Below are positions 1-8,665 of a stretch of DNA of 45,167 nt, piece by piece. How positions within the stretch are numbered: the stretch's first letter is position 1; every line of letters begins with the position of its first letter. The notes below the pieces were generated by a model, which did not search any database, had not been told where the DNA came from, and saw only the letters and a list, made by a program, of their open reading frames with translations. Source of the DNA: an uncultured Rhodospirillaceae bacterium. Lineage in GTDB: Bacteria > Pseudomonadota > Alphaproteobacteria > Rhodospirillales > UBA2165. Both the position numbers and the translations under genes were made by a program. Where the stretch lies: NCBI GenBank assembly GCA_913020445.1, contig CAJWAR010000033.1, positions 1 through 45,167 of the forward strand. Direction: 5' to 3'.

Positions 1-267
1 CTTCCATTATTTTCTACCTTCATCTCTCAAAAATAGTTCTCATGCCGATGCATATATAGTGTACCGCTGTCGCAGTCACATTAAAAATCGGCAGAAAACA
101 TGAAAATTCGCCAACCCCTTTTAACCACTGGGGTTTCAAGGCCGGGAACCTACTATTGTATAGGCGTGAAGGCAACCCAAAAGACGGGCAAAATACGGTC
201 ACTGTTTACTATAATCTATGATCTAAAGCCGAAGGAGGGAGGCAGCGTAACCAACAATTTTCCCCGT
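1..267. other. left-edge non-coding stretch, nothing convincing
   Basis: No convincing gene is seen. There is a weak hairpin (AACCCC at 113-118 with GGGGTT at 130-135) without a T-run, and a TATAAT-like hexamer near 210 on the plus strand without a gene behind it. The short open frames here and over the following binding-protein gene have no family resemblance. No tRNA-like fold was found. Confidence 0.5.
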
Positions 268-1038
268 TCAACACTGCCCGCCGGTCGAAGAGCCGTATTT
301 ACGGTACACCCGTTCAAAAACACCCTTCGCTTTACCAAATTCGATCGCCTTACTAAGCTTCGGGATCAAATCTTGAAATTTGGAAGTCTTGGGCATGCGC
401 AGATGGACAAGAATCTTCTCTGCCTGGACGATGTTGCCAAGGCGTTGGCGCCAATCTGCCGGAAGGTTCGAAAAAGGAGCTCCTTCGGTCCGATAGGAAT
501 TGAAAACGATATCGCTGATAAAAATGCCGTCGACCCGGTAACGTACCAGCATGCGAAACATCGACTCGCTGGTGCCGGTTTGCACCGGGATAATGCCAAA
601 TTTATTACCGAATTTTTTGTATAAAAATCCGCCGGCGACAAACCCTATGCTTTTGCCGCTTAAGTCTCTCATGCTAGATATATTGGTTTTATTATTGGTG
701 ACAATGATCGTCGTGTTGCAACCGATGACACCGAGGGAAATGGTTTTTCGAAAAACCGGGGAAGTAGCACCTGATATTATTAAATCTTTGTTGCCGCTGG
801 CAAGTGATTTTATGGCCCGGGGTATCGGCTCAATTGATGTCGTAACTTTGATGCCGGATAACTTTTCTATTTCAGTCATAAGCTCAGGAAAAAGGCCGGC
901 TATTTTCCCGGCTTTTTTCTGGCCAAATGGATAAAAATCGTAAGTCACGAATTGAGGAGTCTTACTGGCGCTCCAAGCGGGGCCTGCAACGGCGGTACAT
1001 ACCAATGTAGTCAGGACTAATTTTCTTATGGCTCGCAT
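268..1038 (-). CDS. periplasmic substrate-binding protein, family 3-like (type 2 fold)
   Basis: A 256-residue exported solute-binding protein. Residues 1-24 form a signal peptide (basic MRAIRK start, hydrophobic core, cleavage after an Ala-rich segment ending AWSA). The body shows the pattern of amino-acid-type binding proteins: an early segment FVTYDFYPFGQK, then GLFPELMTEIEKLSG, a segment DLIISGAT, and DLSGKSIGFVAGG, which resembles the domain-crossover region of family 3 proteins. The ATG at 1038 is preferred over an in-frame TTG at 1050 because it directly precedes the signal peptide. No permease or ATPase gene is adjacent, so it may serve a distant transporter or a sensor. It sits where rplI usually follows the DUF2232 gene. 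The ligand cannot be told. Confidence 0.75.
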   Translation of the reverse strand: MRAIRKLVLTTLVCTAVAGPAWSASKTPQFVTYDFYPFGQKKAGKIAGLFPELMTEIEKLSGIKVTTSIEPIPRAIKSLASGNKDLIISGATSPVFRKTISLGVIGCNTTIIVTNNKTNISSMRDLSGKSIGFVAGGFLYKKFGNKFGIIPVQTGTSESMFRMLVRYRVDGIFISDIVFNSYRTEGAPFSNLPADWRQRLGNIVQAEKILVHLRMPKTSKFQDLIPKLSKAIEFGKAKGVFERVYRKYGSSTGGQC

Positions 1039-1121
1039 AAAAGGCCCCAATAATACTGTAAATATTAGATAATAATTGTAAAAGGATTGTTCAATTAGTG
1101 AATACCCTAGTGTGCTAACAA

Positions 1122-2069
1122 TTATTCGTCATCATCTTCTTCTTCAGTGGCGGGAGCGCTGAATCTATTCCGCAAATTATTCCATTCTTCAAAAAAGCCA
1201 ATGATTGCGACGATAAAAATAGCCCAGCTGGAAATTACCATCAGAAAATAAAAAGCGGTGAGCGCAATGCTGGGCGAGCGCAATAATCTGGCCAGCGTGT
1301 GAATGACGCCAAGACCAATAAAGAAAAACGGAATAGCCAGCACCATCGCCAGATTGCGGCCGACATATTCAAAACTGCCGGAACCCAATAATGCCAAAGC
1401 GCCGGCGCCCACTAATCCCCAATAAAGCCATTCCGGGGCGCTGATTGAAGAATAGAGCACCGCCGGTCGCAGATTTCGCCCCGCTTTGATGAGGATGAAT
1501 TGCGCGAGAATGCTGTTAAGCAAGGTCATCAAAATCCATGAAGAAGCGGAGATTGCTGGAAAGAATGGCACCAGGCGTTCGACCAGAAGTTGGCGTTGGG
1601 CGGGTGAGCCAAATTGCAAACGGGCGGCCAGAATTTTGTCGAGAAACTCTTCGATGACTTTGGCAATACCGCCGGGCGCATCAAAATAAGTGATGGCGCC
1701 GACCACCAAGGCGATACCGCCGAGCGCTGCCAATCGGGCAAGAATTTCGCCGATGGGAAACCACACTATCGAGCCGTCCTGCGCCGTTTGATTCATCAAG
1801 GCATAACGCACGATCAACCAGGCCGGCAGAGCGACTGAAACGCCATATAAGGCGCCTTGGAATATATTGGTGAGAAATATTGTGCCAAAAACACCGGCCA
1901 CGGCCGCAATCGAGACACTGCGTTGACCTTGGCTTAAGCCGACAAGCAAAATTGGCAGCAGAGCGAAATAAACCAGCAGCAGGCCAAGGCCGGAGCCAAA
2001 GGCAATAGCGATGGAGAGCAGGGCACTTGCGAGCCCTACTCCAATAGCGACGGTAGTTTCCCGATACAT
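1122..2069 (-). CDS. DUF2232 multi-spanning membrane protein
   Basis: A 315-residue integral membrane protein with about eight hydrophobic helices spread from near residue 7 to residue 295 and an acidic tail (EEEDDDE). This size, the hydrophobic pattern and the position directly behind rpsF-rpsR match the DUF2232 family, a conserved alphaproteobacterial companion of the S6/S18 genes. Its biochemical role is not established; related proteins in other phyla are called YybS. The start at 2069 is an ATG 118 bases downstream of rpsR, probably in the same transcript. No catalytic motif is recognisable. Confidence 0.75.
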   Translation of the reverse strand: MYRETTVAIGVGLASALLSIAIAFGSGLGLLLVYFALLPILLVGLSQGQRSVSIAAVAGVFGTIFLTNIFQGALYGVSVALPAWLIVRYALMNQTAQDGSIVWFPIGEILARLAALGGIALVVGAITYFDAPGGIAKVIEEFLDKILAARLQFGSPAQRQLLVERLVPFFPAISASSWILMTLLNSILAQFILIKAGRNLRPAVLYSSISAPEWLYWGLVGAGALALLGSGSFEYVGRNLAMVLAIPFFFIGLGVIHTLARLLRSPSIALTAFYFLMVISSWAIFIVAIIGFFEEWNNLRNRFSAPATEEEDDDE

Positions 2070-2187
2070 TATGGGTACATCCCGCTTTATCCTATCCCAC
2101 TGCCGGTCAATCGACGGCGGGTCAGCAACCGAATAAAATTGTTGTATCCGGATCGCCTTATCTGCGCGTTTAATTACTTTAATGCCT

Positions 2188-2475
2188 TTATTGGGAAACG
2201 TATGGCAAAAGCGCTAAAAAACGAGCACGCTTGATTGCCCGGGCAAGTTCGCGCTGTTTCTTGGCCGAAACAGCCGTGATGCGGCTTGGCACAATTTTAC
2301 CGCGTTCCGAAATATAACGGGACAGCAGCTTGGTATCTTTGTAGTCAATTTTCGGTGCATTAGAACCGGAGAACGGACAGGTTTTGCGCCGCCGAAAGAA
2401 CGGACGACGTCCGCCTCCACCACCATTGCCGCGGGGGCGATCTTCTGACGATCTGGAACTATCAAAATCAGCCAT
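2188..2475 (-). CDS. rpsR: 30S ribosomal protein S18
   Basis: A 95-residue S18. The N-terminal third is a Gly/Arg-rich extension common in alphaproteobacteria. The conserved core starts at RRKTCPFS, continues with [28 protein letters not shown], and ends in [22 protein letters not shown], the typical 16S rRNA-contacting S18 C-terminus. S18 forms a dimer with S6 in the platform of the small subunit. The start codon overlaps the rpsF stop by one base (TAATG), so the two are expected to be translationally coupled. Confidence 0.97.
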   Translation of the reverse strand: MADFDSSRSSEDRPRGNGGGGGRRPFFRRRKTCPFSGSNAPKIDYKDTKLLSRYISERGKIVPSRITAVSAKKQRELARAIKRARFLALLPYVSQ

Positions 2476-3080
2476 TATTCTTCTCCCTCAGCATCAGTTT
2501 CTGTTTTAGTTTCTGCATCAGTTTCTGTTTTAGTTTCTGCATCAGTTTCTGTTTTAGTTTCTGCATCAGCTTCAGGTTCTACCTTAGCCTCTGCATCAGT
2601 TTCAGGTTCTACCTTAGCTTCTGCTTCAGATTCTGCAGCTGGCTCATCACTTGCTACGGCAGCTTCTTTCTTTTCCGCTTTCTCTTCGGCAGGTTTTTTA
2701 TCGCGATCCGGTTTATCGTCATAATTCCGGGCTGGACGGTCATCACGACCGGCACGAGCTTGAACCTGAGCCGGTATAGAAGGACCTTCTTCAAGTTCAT
2801 CGACGCGCAATGTCAAGTAACGAAGAACATCTTCGTTCAAACGCATCTGGCGTTCCATCTCGTGCACCGCATCGGCAGGAGCATCGATATTGAAAAGGAC
2901 GTAATGGCCTTTGCGATTTTTCTTGATTTTGTAAGCGAGAGATCTAAGGCCCCAGTTTTCGCGCTTTTCAACGCTGCCACCGTTCTCTTTGACGACATTT
3001 TCATAAGCGTCGGCAAGGGCTTCTACTTGTTGAGCAGAGATTTCCTGGCGTGCAATAAACACGCTTTCGTATAAAGACAT
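2475..3080 (-). CDS. rpsF: 30S ribosomal protein S6 with long acidic repeat tail
   Basis: A 201-residue S6. Residues 1 to about 100 are the normal S6 fold, seen in [15 protein letters not shown], the [20 protein letters not shown] segment and [15 protein letters not shown]. The remaining roughly 100 residues are low complexity: first a charged linker ([24 protein letters not shown] in part), then a Glu/Asp/Thr-rich repeat built from DAETKTET and DAEAKVEPE units. S6 usually ends near 95-140 residues, so the tail is unusually long; modified acidic S6 tails are known (RimK in gammaproteobacteria). No rimK is seen nearby. It is the first gene of the rpsF-rpsR-DUF2232 run and has a good promoter at 3189-3216. 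Confidence 0.97.
   Translation of the reverse strand: MSLYESVFIARQEISAQQVEALADAYENVVKENGGSVEKRENWGLRSLAYKIKKNRKGHYVLFNIDAPADAVHEMERQMRLNEDVLRYLTLRVDELEEGPSIPAQVQARAGRDDRPARNYDDKPDRDKKPAEEKAEKKEAAVASDEPAAESEAEAKVEPETDAEAKVEPEADAETKTETDAETKTETDAETKTETDAEGEE
2491..2622 (-). repeat. coding tandem repeat in rpsF: 3 x 24 bp plus 2 x 30 bp
   Basis: Three exactly identical 24-bp units lie at 2491-2514, 2515-2538 and 2539-2562, followed by two near-identical 30-bp units at 2563-2592 and 2593-2622. All five start with GCATCAG on the plus strand. On the coding strand they give DAETKTET three times and [13 protein letters not shown] units twice. Unit lengths are multiples of three, so copy-number change keeps the frame. 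The perfect identity suggests recent slippage expansion. Confidence 0.95.
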
Positions 3081-3188
3081 AATGTATCCTTTCGGCTTGT
3101 CTCAACCCAGGCAAATCACCATTGATCTACACCAGGCATAGCCAGCATTTACAAAGGTAAATATTGGCAAGGAAATGTGAAGCGGCGC

Positions 3189-3216
3189 ACTATACAGATA
3201 TTCAGTTGTTGTGCAA
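3189..3216 (-). promoter_or_regulatory. rpsF promoter
   Basis: On the minus strand there is a -35 TTGCAC (3211-3216) and a -10 TATAGT (3189-3194), 16 bp apart. Transcription would begin near 3182 and leave a leader of about 100 nt before rpsF. The leader has a small hairpin, ATTTAC/GTAAAT at 3147-3162, and an AAGCCGAAAGGA stretch that also holds the ribosome-binding site. Confidence 0.65.
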
Positions 3217-3258
3217 GCGATTGAAACGCCTTTTAACCAGTCTTTTTAACGGCTCGGC

Positions 3259-3286
3259 TTGACAGATAATACGCTTCGTTTATCAC
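3259..3286 (+). promoter_or_regulatory. fabD promoter
   Basis: A consensus -35 TTGACA (3259-3264) is followed after 16 bp by TATCAC (3281-3286), a four-of-six match to the -10. It lies about 35 bp ahead of the fabD start and faces away from the rpsF promoter. Confidence 0.55.
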
Positions 3287-3321
3287 TCGTTATTAAGATT
3301 TAATAATCAGATGGACAATAA

Positions 3322-4263
3322 ATGACACGCGCATTCGTATTTCCCGGTCAAGGCTCGCAAGCCGTTGGCATGGGACAAGAACTGGCCTCAGCTTTTCCTG
3401 TTGCGAAACAACTATTTGAAGAGGTCGACGAGGCCTTGGGCGAGCCCCTAACAAAGTTAATGTTTGAGGGCCCTGAAGAAGAATTGACGCTTACCGCGAA
3501 CGCCCAACCAGCGTTAATGGCGGTGAGCCTGGCAATTATGCGTATTTTGGAAGCAGATGGTGGATTAGCGATTGGTGACACCGCCAAATTCGTTGCTGGC
3601 CATTCCTTAGGCGAATATTCCGCGCTAACTGCCGCCAAAGCCTTTGGCGTTGCTGATGCGGCGCGTATTTTGAAAATTCGCGGTACCGCTATGCAGGAAG
3701 CTGTACCGGTTGGTGAAGGTACGATGGCGGCTTTGATGGGCGTTGAAATGGATGTCGCGGAAGAAATTGCCGCCGCTGCGGCGCAAGGTGAGATTTGCAC
3801 CGCTGCCAATGATAATGCGCCGGGACAAATTGTTTTAAGCGGGGCTACGGCCGCCATCGAGCGCGCCTTAGAAATTGCGGCGGAAAAGGGTGCCAAGCGA
3901 AGTATTCTTTTACCGGTAAGCGCACCCTTTCATTGTGCTATGATGGCCCCGGCGGCAGATGTTATGGCTGATGAATTGGCGGCCTTGTTAATTGATGAGC
4001 CGATTATTCCGGTGGTTGCCAACGTCACCGCGGATGCGCAATCGGCACCTGACGAAATTCGACGGCTGTTGGTTGAACAGGTGACGTCGCGTGTGCGGTG
4101 GCGGGAATCAGTTCTTTATATGAAAGAAAACAGTGTTGATACCCTGGTTGAGATTGGCGCTGGTAAAGTGTTAACTGGCCTAGCGCGGCGCATCGACCGT
4201 GATCTCAACGGTGTTTCAATTCAGACACCGGAAGACATCGAAGAGTTTCTGAAAACTCTCTAA
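3322..4263 (+). CDS. fabD: malonyl-CoA:ACP transacylase
   Basis: A 313-residue FabD, the normal family length. It moves malonyl groups from CoA to acyl carrier protein to feed fatty-acid elongation. Visible motifs are the N-terminal GQGSQ (residues 9-13), the nucleophile elbow GHSLGEYSA with Ser95, and the catalytic His204 in APFHCAMM. It is the first gene of the fabD-fabG-acpP-fabF-mltG run and diverges from rpsF. The ATG at 3322 lies 22 codons before any other Met and starts the usual MTRAFVFPGQ sequence. The stop is 22 bases before fabG. Confidence 0.97.
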   Translation: MTRAFVFPGQGSQAVGMGQELASAFPVAKQLFEEVDEALGEPLTKLMFEGPEEELTLTANAQPALMAVSLAIMRILEADGGLAIGDTAKFVAGHSLGEYSALTAAKAFGVADAARILKIRGTAMQEAVPVGEGTMAALMGVEMDVAEEIAAAAAQGEICTAANDNAPGQIVLSGATAAIERALEIAAEKGAKRSILLPVSAPFHCAMMAPAADVMADELAALLIDEPIIPVVANVTADAQSAPDEIRRLLVEQVTSRVRWRESVLYMKENSVDTLVEIGAGKVLTGLARRIDRDLNGVSIQTPEDIEEFLKTL

Positions 4264-4285
4264 ATTTAATAAAGCGGAGATAACA

Positions 4286-5023
4286 ATGTTTGATCTGACA
4301 GACAAGAAAGCGTTGGTCACGGGCGCTTCAGGTGGCATTGGCGGAGCGATTGCTAAGGGGCTTCATGCAGCCGGGGCGAGCGTGACGTTATCCGGCACGC
4401 GTGTTGATGCGTTACAGTCTTTGGCCGACGCGCTCGGAGATCGGGTCCATGTCATCGCTTGCGATTTATCGAACTCGGACGGTACCCAGCAATTGATTAA
4501 GGATGCCGGTGAAGCCATGGGCGGTATTGATATTCTGGTGAATAATGCTGGTCTCACGCGTGACAATCTCGCCATGCGAATGAAAGATGAGGACTGGCAA
4601 ACCGTCCTGGATGTCAATTTGACCGCTAGTTTTCAGCTTTCCCGAGCTTGCTTGCGCGGCATGATGAAGCAACGTTTCGGTCGTATTATCGGCATTACTT
4701 CTGTCGTTGGGGTCACCGGCAATGCCGGTCAGGCAAACTACGCAGCTTCTAAAGCTGGCATGATCGGAATGTCGAAGTCCTTAGCGGCTGAGGTTGCATC
4801 CAGAGGGATAACCGTCAATTGTGTCGCCCCCGGCTTTATTGTCACGCCGATGACCGAAGCATTATCCGATGAGCAAAAAGAGGCTCTCCTGGGAGCGATC
4901 CCGACGGGCCGGTTGGGCGAGGTTGAAGATATCGCGGCCAGTGTGGTATTTCTCGCCAGCGATGAGGCCAGTTATGTTACGGGGCAAACGCTTCACGTCA
5001 ATGGCGGCATGGCCATGATCTAG
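4286..5023 (+). CDS. fabG: 3-oxoacyl-ACP reductase
   Basis: A 245-residue NADPH-dependent short-chain dehydrogenase that reduces 3-oxoacyl-ACP in the elongation cycle. It shows the nucleotide-binding TGASGGIG (12-19), the structural NNAG (86-89) and the catalytic set Ser139, Tyr152 and Lys156 (YAASK). The C-terminal SDEASYVTGQTLHVNGGMAMI is typical of FabG. It follows fabD with a clear GGAG ribosome-binding site and precedes acpP, which supports FabG over other SDR roles. Confidence 0.96.
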   Translation: MFDLTDKKALVTGASGGIGGAIAKGLHAAGASVTLSGTRVDALQSLADALGDRVHVIACDLSNSDGTQQLIKDAGEAMGGIDILVNNAGLTRDNLAMRMKDEDWQTVLDVNLTASFQLSRACLRGMMKQRFGRIIGITSVVGVTGNAGQANYAASKAGMIGMSKSLAAEVASRGITVNCVAPGFIVTPMTEALSDEQKEALLGAIPTGRLGEVEDIAASVVFLASDEASYVTGQTLHVNGGMAMI

Positions 5024-5187
5024 CTGTAATTTATGATTTTTCCAAGTTTGCAAAAAAGACATTACCCGATGCTGGTAATGCAAAACAAAGTATGTTACGA
5101 AACCGTGAAATTCAGATTTTTAAGTTAAGAGTAATTCGTTAGCCGTAAGGCTTTAATTCCAATTAAATTGAGTTGAGGTAGAATAAA

Positions 5188-5421
5188 ATGAGCGATGTTG
5201 CTGACCGCGTAAAAGGTATTATTGTGGAGCACTTGGGTGTCGATGCTGACAAGGTTACCGATACAGCAAGTTTTATTGATGATCTTGGTGCCGACAGTCT
5301 CGATACTGTCGAACTTGTCATGGCATTTGAAGAAGAATTCGGTTGCGAAATTCCGGATGATGCTGCGGAGAAAATTTTGACCGTTAAAGATGCGGTTGAT
5401 TTCCTTTCTTCAGCCACTTAG
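5188..5421 (+). CDS. acpP: acyl carrier protein
   Basis: A 77-residue acidic carrier protein of standard size. Ser37 in [10 protein letters not shown] is the 4'-phosphopantetheine attachment site. It holds growing acyl chains for the Fab enzymes on either side. GAGGT at 5175-5179 is the ribosome-binding site, 8 bases from the ATG. A 164-base gap separates it from fabG, so it could have a promoter of its own, but no good -35/-10 pair was found there. A terminator-like hairpin follows immediately. Confidence 0.98.
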   Translation: MSDVADRVKGIIVEHLGVDADKVTDTASFIDDLGADSLDTVELVMAFEEEFGCEIPDDAAEKILTVKDAVDFLSSAT

Positions 5422-5438
5422 TCGACAAACTATATTGT

Positions 5439-5464
5439 GCCCGGTTTCTGCCGGGCATTTTCTT
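5439..5464 (+). terminator. intrinsic terminator or attenuator after acpP
   Basis: A GC-rich stem GCCCGG (5439-5444) and CCGGGC (5451-5456) with the loop TTTCTG is followed by ATTTTCTT. It lies between acpP and fabF and could allow acpP, which is needed in excess, to be expressed more than fabF. Confidence 0.7.
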
Positions 5465-5495
5465 CGGTACAATTTAGCGAAGTAGCGCGATCGAA

Positions 5496-6758
5496 ATGAG
5501 ACGTGTGGTTGTTACAGGTATTGGTCTGGTTTCACCGCTTGCCTGCGGGACCGACCTGACGTGGAACAGGCTGATTGAAGGAAAGTCGGGCCTTGGTCCG
5601 ATTAAGTCCTTTGATCCCTCCCGGCTATCCTCTCGAATTGCTGGCGAAGTTCCCAGAGAAGCCGGCGTTGAAGGCAGCTTTAACGTTGATGATCATATCT
5701 CCACCAAAGAACAACGCCGGATGGATACATTTATCCAATATGGCTTGGTCGCTGCCGATTTCGCCATCGAAGATTCCGGCTGGCAGCCGACCGATGATGA
5801 AAGTCTGGAGCGAACCGGCGTTCTCATTGGGTCTGGAATTGGCGGTTTGCCGGAAATAGAGAAAAGTGCCGGCACGGTGCATGATGGAAATATCCGCCGC
5901 CTCAGCCCGTTTTTTATTCCGGCCAGTTTAATCAACTTAACTTCGGGTCAGGTCGCCATTAAGCATGGCTTTAAAGGACCGAACCACGCCGTGGTAACGG
6001 CCTGCTCATCAGGCGCACATGCGATTGGCGATGCGGCGCGCATCATCATGTGGGAAGATGCCGAGGTGATGATTGCCGGTGGATCTGAAGCTGCCATCTG
6101 TGAGCTTGGTGTTGCCGGTTTTGCCCAAGCCAGGGCATTATCGACCGGCTTTAACGATACGCCTGAAAAAGCCTCCCGGCCATGGGACGTTGATCGCGAC
6201 GGTTTTGTTATCGGCGAAGGCGCCGGTATCGTTGTCTTGGAAGAACTTGAACACGCCAAAAAACGCGGCGCTCAGATTTATGCCGAGATCACTGGCTATG
6301 GAATGTCCGGCGATGCGCATCATATCACGGCCCCTGCAGCTGACGGCAATGGTGGCTTCCGGGCGATGCAGGCGGCATTAAAACGTGCCGGCCTCAATCC
6401 TGAAGATATTGATTACGTCAATGCTCATGGCACCTCGACGCCGCTTGGTGACGAGATCGAATTGGGCGCGGTGAAACGCCTGTTTGGTGACGCCGCCTAT
6501 GATATGGCAATGTCCTCGACCAAATCGGCGATTGGGCATTTGCTTGGTGCGGCCGGTGCGGTCGAGGCGATCTTCTCGATCCTGGCGATCAAGCATGGTG
6601 AGGTGCCGCCAACGCTTAATCTTGATAATCCTTCAGAGGGGTGTGATTTAAATCTTGTGCCTCATGAAGCGCAGCAACGAACTGTTCGGCGCGCGCTCTC
6701 TAATTCGTTTGGATTTGGTGGGACAAACGCCAGTCTCATCATTTCTGAGGTGGTCTAA
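5496..6758 (+). CDS. fabF: 3-oxoacyl-ACP synthase II
   Basis: A 420-residue condensing enzyme of the thiolase fold. It joins malonyl-ACP to acyl-ACP in fatty-acid elongation. The catalytic Cys-His-His set is Cys170 (VTACSSGAHAIG), His311 (NAHGTST) and His348 (GHLLGAAGA), which marks a KAS II rather than a KAS III. The C-terminus SNSFGFGGTNASLI is standard. The ATG at 5496 starts MRRVVVTGIG as in the family. The gene is 6 bases ahead of mltG. Confidence 0.97.
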   Translation: MRRVVVTGIGLVSPLACGTDLTWNRLIEGKSGLGPIKSFDPSRLSSRIAGEVPREAGVEGSFNVDDHISTKEQRRMDTFIQYGLVAADFAIEDSGWQPTDDESLERTGVLIGSGIGGLPEIEKSAGTVHDGNIRRLSPFFIPASLINLTSGQVAIKHGFKGPNHAVVTACSSGAHAIGDAARIIMWEDAEVMIAGGSEAAICELGVAGFAQARALSTGFNDTPEKASRPWDVDRDGFVIGEGAGIVVLEELEHAKKRGAQIYAEITGYGMSGDAHHITAPAADGNGGFRAMQAALKRAGLNPEDIDYVNAHGTSTPLGDEIELGAVKRLFGDAAYDMAMSSTKSAIGHLLGAAGAVEAIFSILAIKHGEVPPTLNLDNPSEGCDLNLVPHEAQQRTVRRALSNSFGFGGTNASLIISEVV

Positions 6759-6764
6759 TTCCCG

Positions 6765-7751
6765 ATGGGACGCGTTCTGCGCTGGCTTGGGTTCCTTCTT
6801 TTTCTTTTAGTTGCCGGCGTCGCTGGCGTTGGTTTTTGGGGCTACACGGAATTTGTCCGGCCGGGTCCGCTCGCGGCTGAAAAAATTATTGTCATCCCGC
6901 GCGGCGTTGGCATTGAACGTATTGCGATTTTGCTGGCGCGCCACAATGTCATCAAAGTACCGATTGTGCTCAGTATGGCGGCTCGCACTGTTGCCGCTGA
7001 CAAAGCGCTGCAAGCGGGAGAGTTTGCCTTTCCCAAAGCCGTAAGTCCTCGCGATGTCCTTGAAATATTGCAAAGTGGAAAACAAGTTGTCCGGCGCCTG
7101 ACGGTTGCTGAAGGTCTAACGAGTGCCGAAATTCTCGATCGCCTCAAAAAGACTGAAGGTTTGTCCGGCGGCGTAACCTTGCGTGTCCAGGAGGGTGAAT
7201 TGTTGCCGGAAACCTATCATTTCAGCTTTGGTGATACCCGTAATACCTTGGTTAAGCGGATGCAGGGTGGCATGCAAAAAGAGCTCGCAATATTGTGGTC
7301 ACGGCGGTCGCCCAATTTGCCTTTTTCAACTCAGGAAGAAGCCGTTATTTTGGCCTCGATTGTCGAGAAAGAAACCGGTCGTGCTGCTGAGCGCGCGCGG
7401 GTTGCCGGCGTCTTCGTCAATCGCTTACGCCTTAACATGCGCCTCCAGTCCGACCCAACGGTTGTCTATGGCTTGACCAAGGGACTCCGGGAAATGGGGC
7501 GTGCCTTAACGCGCAAAGATCTCAAGATACCGAGCCCTTATAATACCTATCTCAATAAAGGCTTGCCGCCCGGGCCGATCGCCAATCCTGGCCGGGCGTC
7601 GCTGGAAGCCGTTCTGCATCCGGCTGATACGGGCGAGCTTTATTTTGTTGCTGATGGCAGTGGCGGCCATGCGTTCGCCCGCAACCTCACCGAGCATAAC
7701 CGCAACGTCGCAAAATGGCGCAAACTGCAAAAATCAAATAATCAGCCGTAA
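6765..7751 (+). CDS. mltG: endolytic murein transglycosylase MltG (YceG-like)
   Basis: A 328-residue inner-membrane lytic transglycosylase that cleaves nascent peptidoglycan and is thought to end glycan-strand synthesis. It has one N-terminal membrane anchor (about residues 5-27) and a periplasmic YceG domain. The conserved stretch ASIVEKETGRAAERARVAGVF contains the catalytic Glu201, and LQSDPTVVYG and SPYNTYLNKGLPPGPIANPG are family signatures. Its place right after fabF is the usual alphaproteobacterial arrangement. The run ends at the palindromic terminator just downstream. Confidence 0.96.
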   Translation: MGRVLRWLGFLLFLLVAGVAGVGFWGYTEFVRPGPLAAEKIIVIPRGVGIERIAILLARHNVIKVPIVLSMAARTVAADKALQAGEFAFPKAVSPRDVLEILQSGKQVVRRLTVAEGLTSAEILDRLKKTEGLSGGVTLRVQEGELLPETYHFSFGDTRNTLVKRMQGGMQKELAILWSRRSPNLPFSTQEEAVILASIVEKETGRAAERARVAGVFVNRLRLNMRLQSDPTVVYGLTKGLREMGRALTRKDLKIPSPYNTYLNKGLPPGPIANPGRASLEAVLHPADTGELYFVADGSGGHAFARNLTEHNRNVAKWRKLQKSNNQP

Positions 7752-7783
7752 TGTAATAAAGCGACCCGGGTCGCTTTATTACA
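7752..7783. terminator. bidirectional terminator, 32-bp perfect palindrome
   Basis: TGTAATAAAGCGACCC at 7752-7767 is followed without a gap by its exact reverse complement at 7768-7783. It lies between the converging ends of mltG and the SDR gene. Each strand ends the stem in a T-rich half (GCTTTATTACA), as expected for a terminator working both ways. Confidence 0.8.
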
Positions 7784-7794
7784 ATGTTAACCAA

Positions 7795-8556
7795 TTACTC
7801 CTTGCGGGGCAGGTGGCGGGCTAGCATATCGGTCAGCCAAAGCGGCAAAAACGCCATCAGCCACACCATCATATAGCTGGCTGGGGGAAAGGCGATGCGG
7901 GCTTTATCTTTGCTGAGGCCGCGCAGAATAATGTCGGCGGCTTTGGGTGCTGCCATATAAAAAGGCATGGGGAAATTGTTTTGATCCGTGATACGGCTGG
8001 CGACAAATCCCGGGCAAATAACGGTGACGTTGATGCCCTCTACATGGAGGCTACCGCGCAAGCCTTCGCCGAAAGACCGCACCCAAGCTTTACTGGCGCC
8101 ATAGCCGGGTGCGCTCGGCAGGCCTCTAAATCCGGCCAGTGAACTGAGCAGTGCGATAGAACCTGATTTTCGCTCGATCATCTTCGGTATAATTGGATCG
8201 ACGGTGTTTAAAACGCCGGTCACATTAATGTCGAGCATGCGCCGCATTTGATCAGCTTTTTCCGTCTCGCCTGAGGTGCCGGGCGACACACCAGCATTGG
8301 CAACAACAAGATCAAGCGGATGAGCCGTATCAATTTCCTCGATCCAGCTTTTCATTGCGATTTGATTTGTAACGTCAACAATATTGGCGTCAACGACAGC
8401 GCCTTTTGTCCGGCAATATTCGGCAACATCTTTTAGGCGAGCTTCATCGCGCCCGGAGATTGCTAAATAAACGTCATCACCGGCCAATGATTCTGCCAGG
8501 GCTTTGCCGATGCCGCTGGAAGCGCCGGTAATAAGAACGGATTTAAACTCTTTCAC
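7795..8556 (-). CDS. short-chain dehydrogenase/reductase, membrane-tailed
   Basis: A 253-residue classical SDR. It shows the cofactor motif TGASSGIG near residue 10, NAG in VVANAGVS, the catalytic Ser in LLSSLAG, and Tyr-x3-Lys in YGASKAW. The last 30 residues (YMMVWLMAFLPLWLTDMLA) are hydrophobic and may anchor the enzyme at the membrane. The substrate is unknown; it is not a FabG, as it lacks the FabG C-terminus and sits alone. The start is GTG at 8556; an ATG 10 bases further upstream is out of frame. It converges on mltG and diverges from yicC. Confidence 0.88.
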   Translation of the reverse strand: MKEFKSVLITGASSGIGKALAESLAGDDVYLAISGRDEARLKDVAEYCRTKGAVVDANIVDVTNQIAMKSWIEEIDTAHPLDLVVANAGVSPGTSGETEKADQMRRMLDINVTGVLNTVDPIIPKMIERKSGSIALLSSLAGFRGLPSAPGYGASKAWVRSFGEGLRGSLHVEGINVTVICPGFVASRITDQNNFPMPFYMAAPKAADIILRGLSKDKARIAFPPASYMMVWLMAFLPLWLTDMLARHLPRKE

Positions 8557-8665
8557 AGGCTTTCATTCCCAGGCATTTATTCCAAGATTGATATTCGGGC
8601 ATAGTTTTGATTCTGCAGCAATAATTTGCAATGGCATATCAAAAAGAATGTGCTATCTAGGGGCT

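Noticed and set aside
20..202. 60-codon minus-strand open frame at the left edge
   Set aside because: No ribosome-binding site, no family resemblance and no composition like a real gene.
100..624. 174-codon plus-strand open frame
   Set aside because: It lies mostly opposite the binding-protein gene, which has a signal peptide and family motifs; the frame itself resembles nothing known.
2491..2622. Regular repeats that could suggest a CRISPR array
   Set aside because: They are contiguous 24- and 30-bp in-frame units within rpsF without spacers, so a coding tandem repeat.
5060..5080. Hairpin CATTACC/GGTAATG between fabG and acpP as a terminator
   Set aside because: On the plus strand it has no T-run; a T-run follows it only on the minus strand, where no gene ends.
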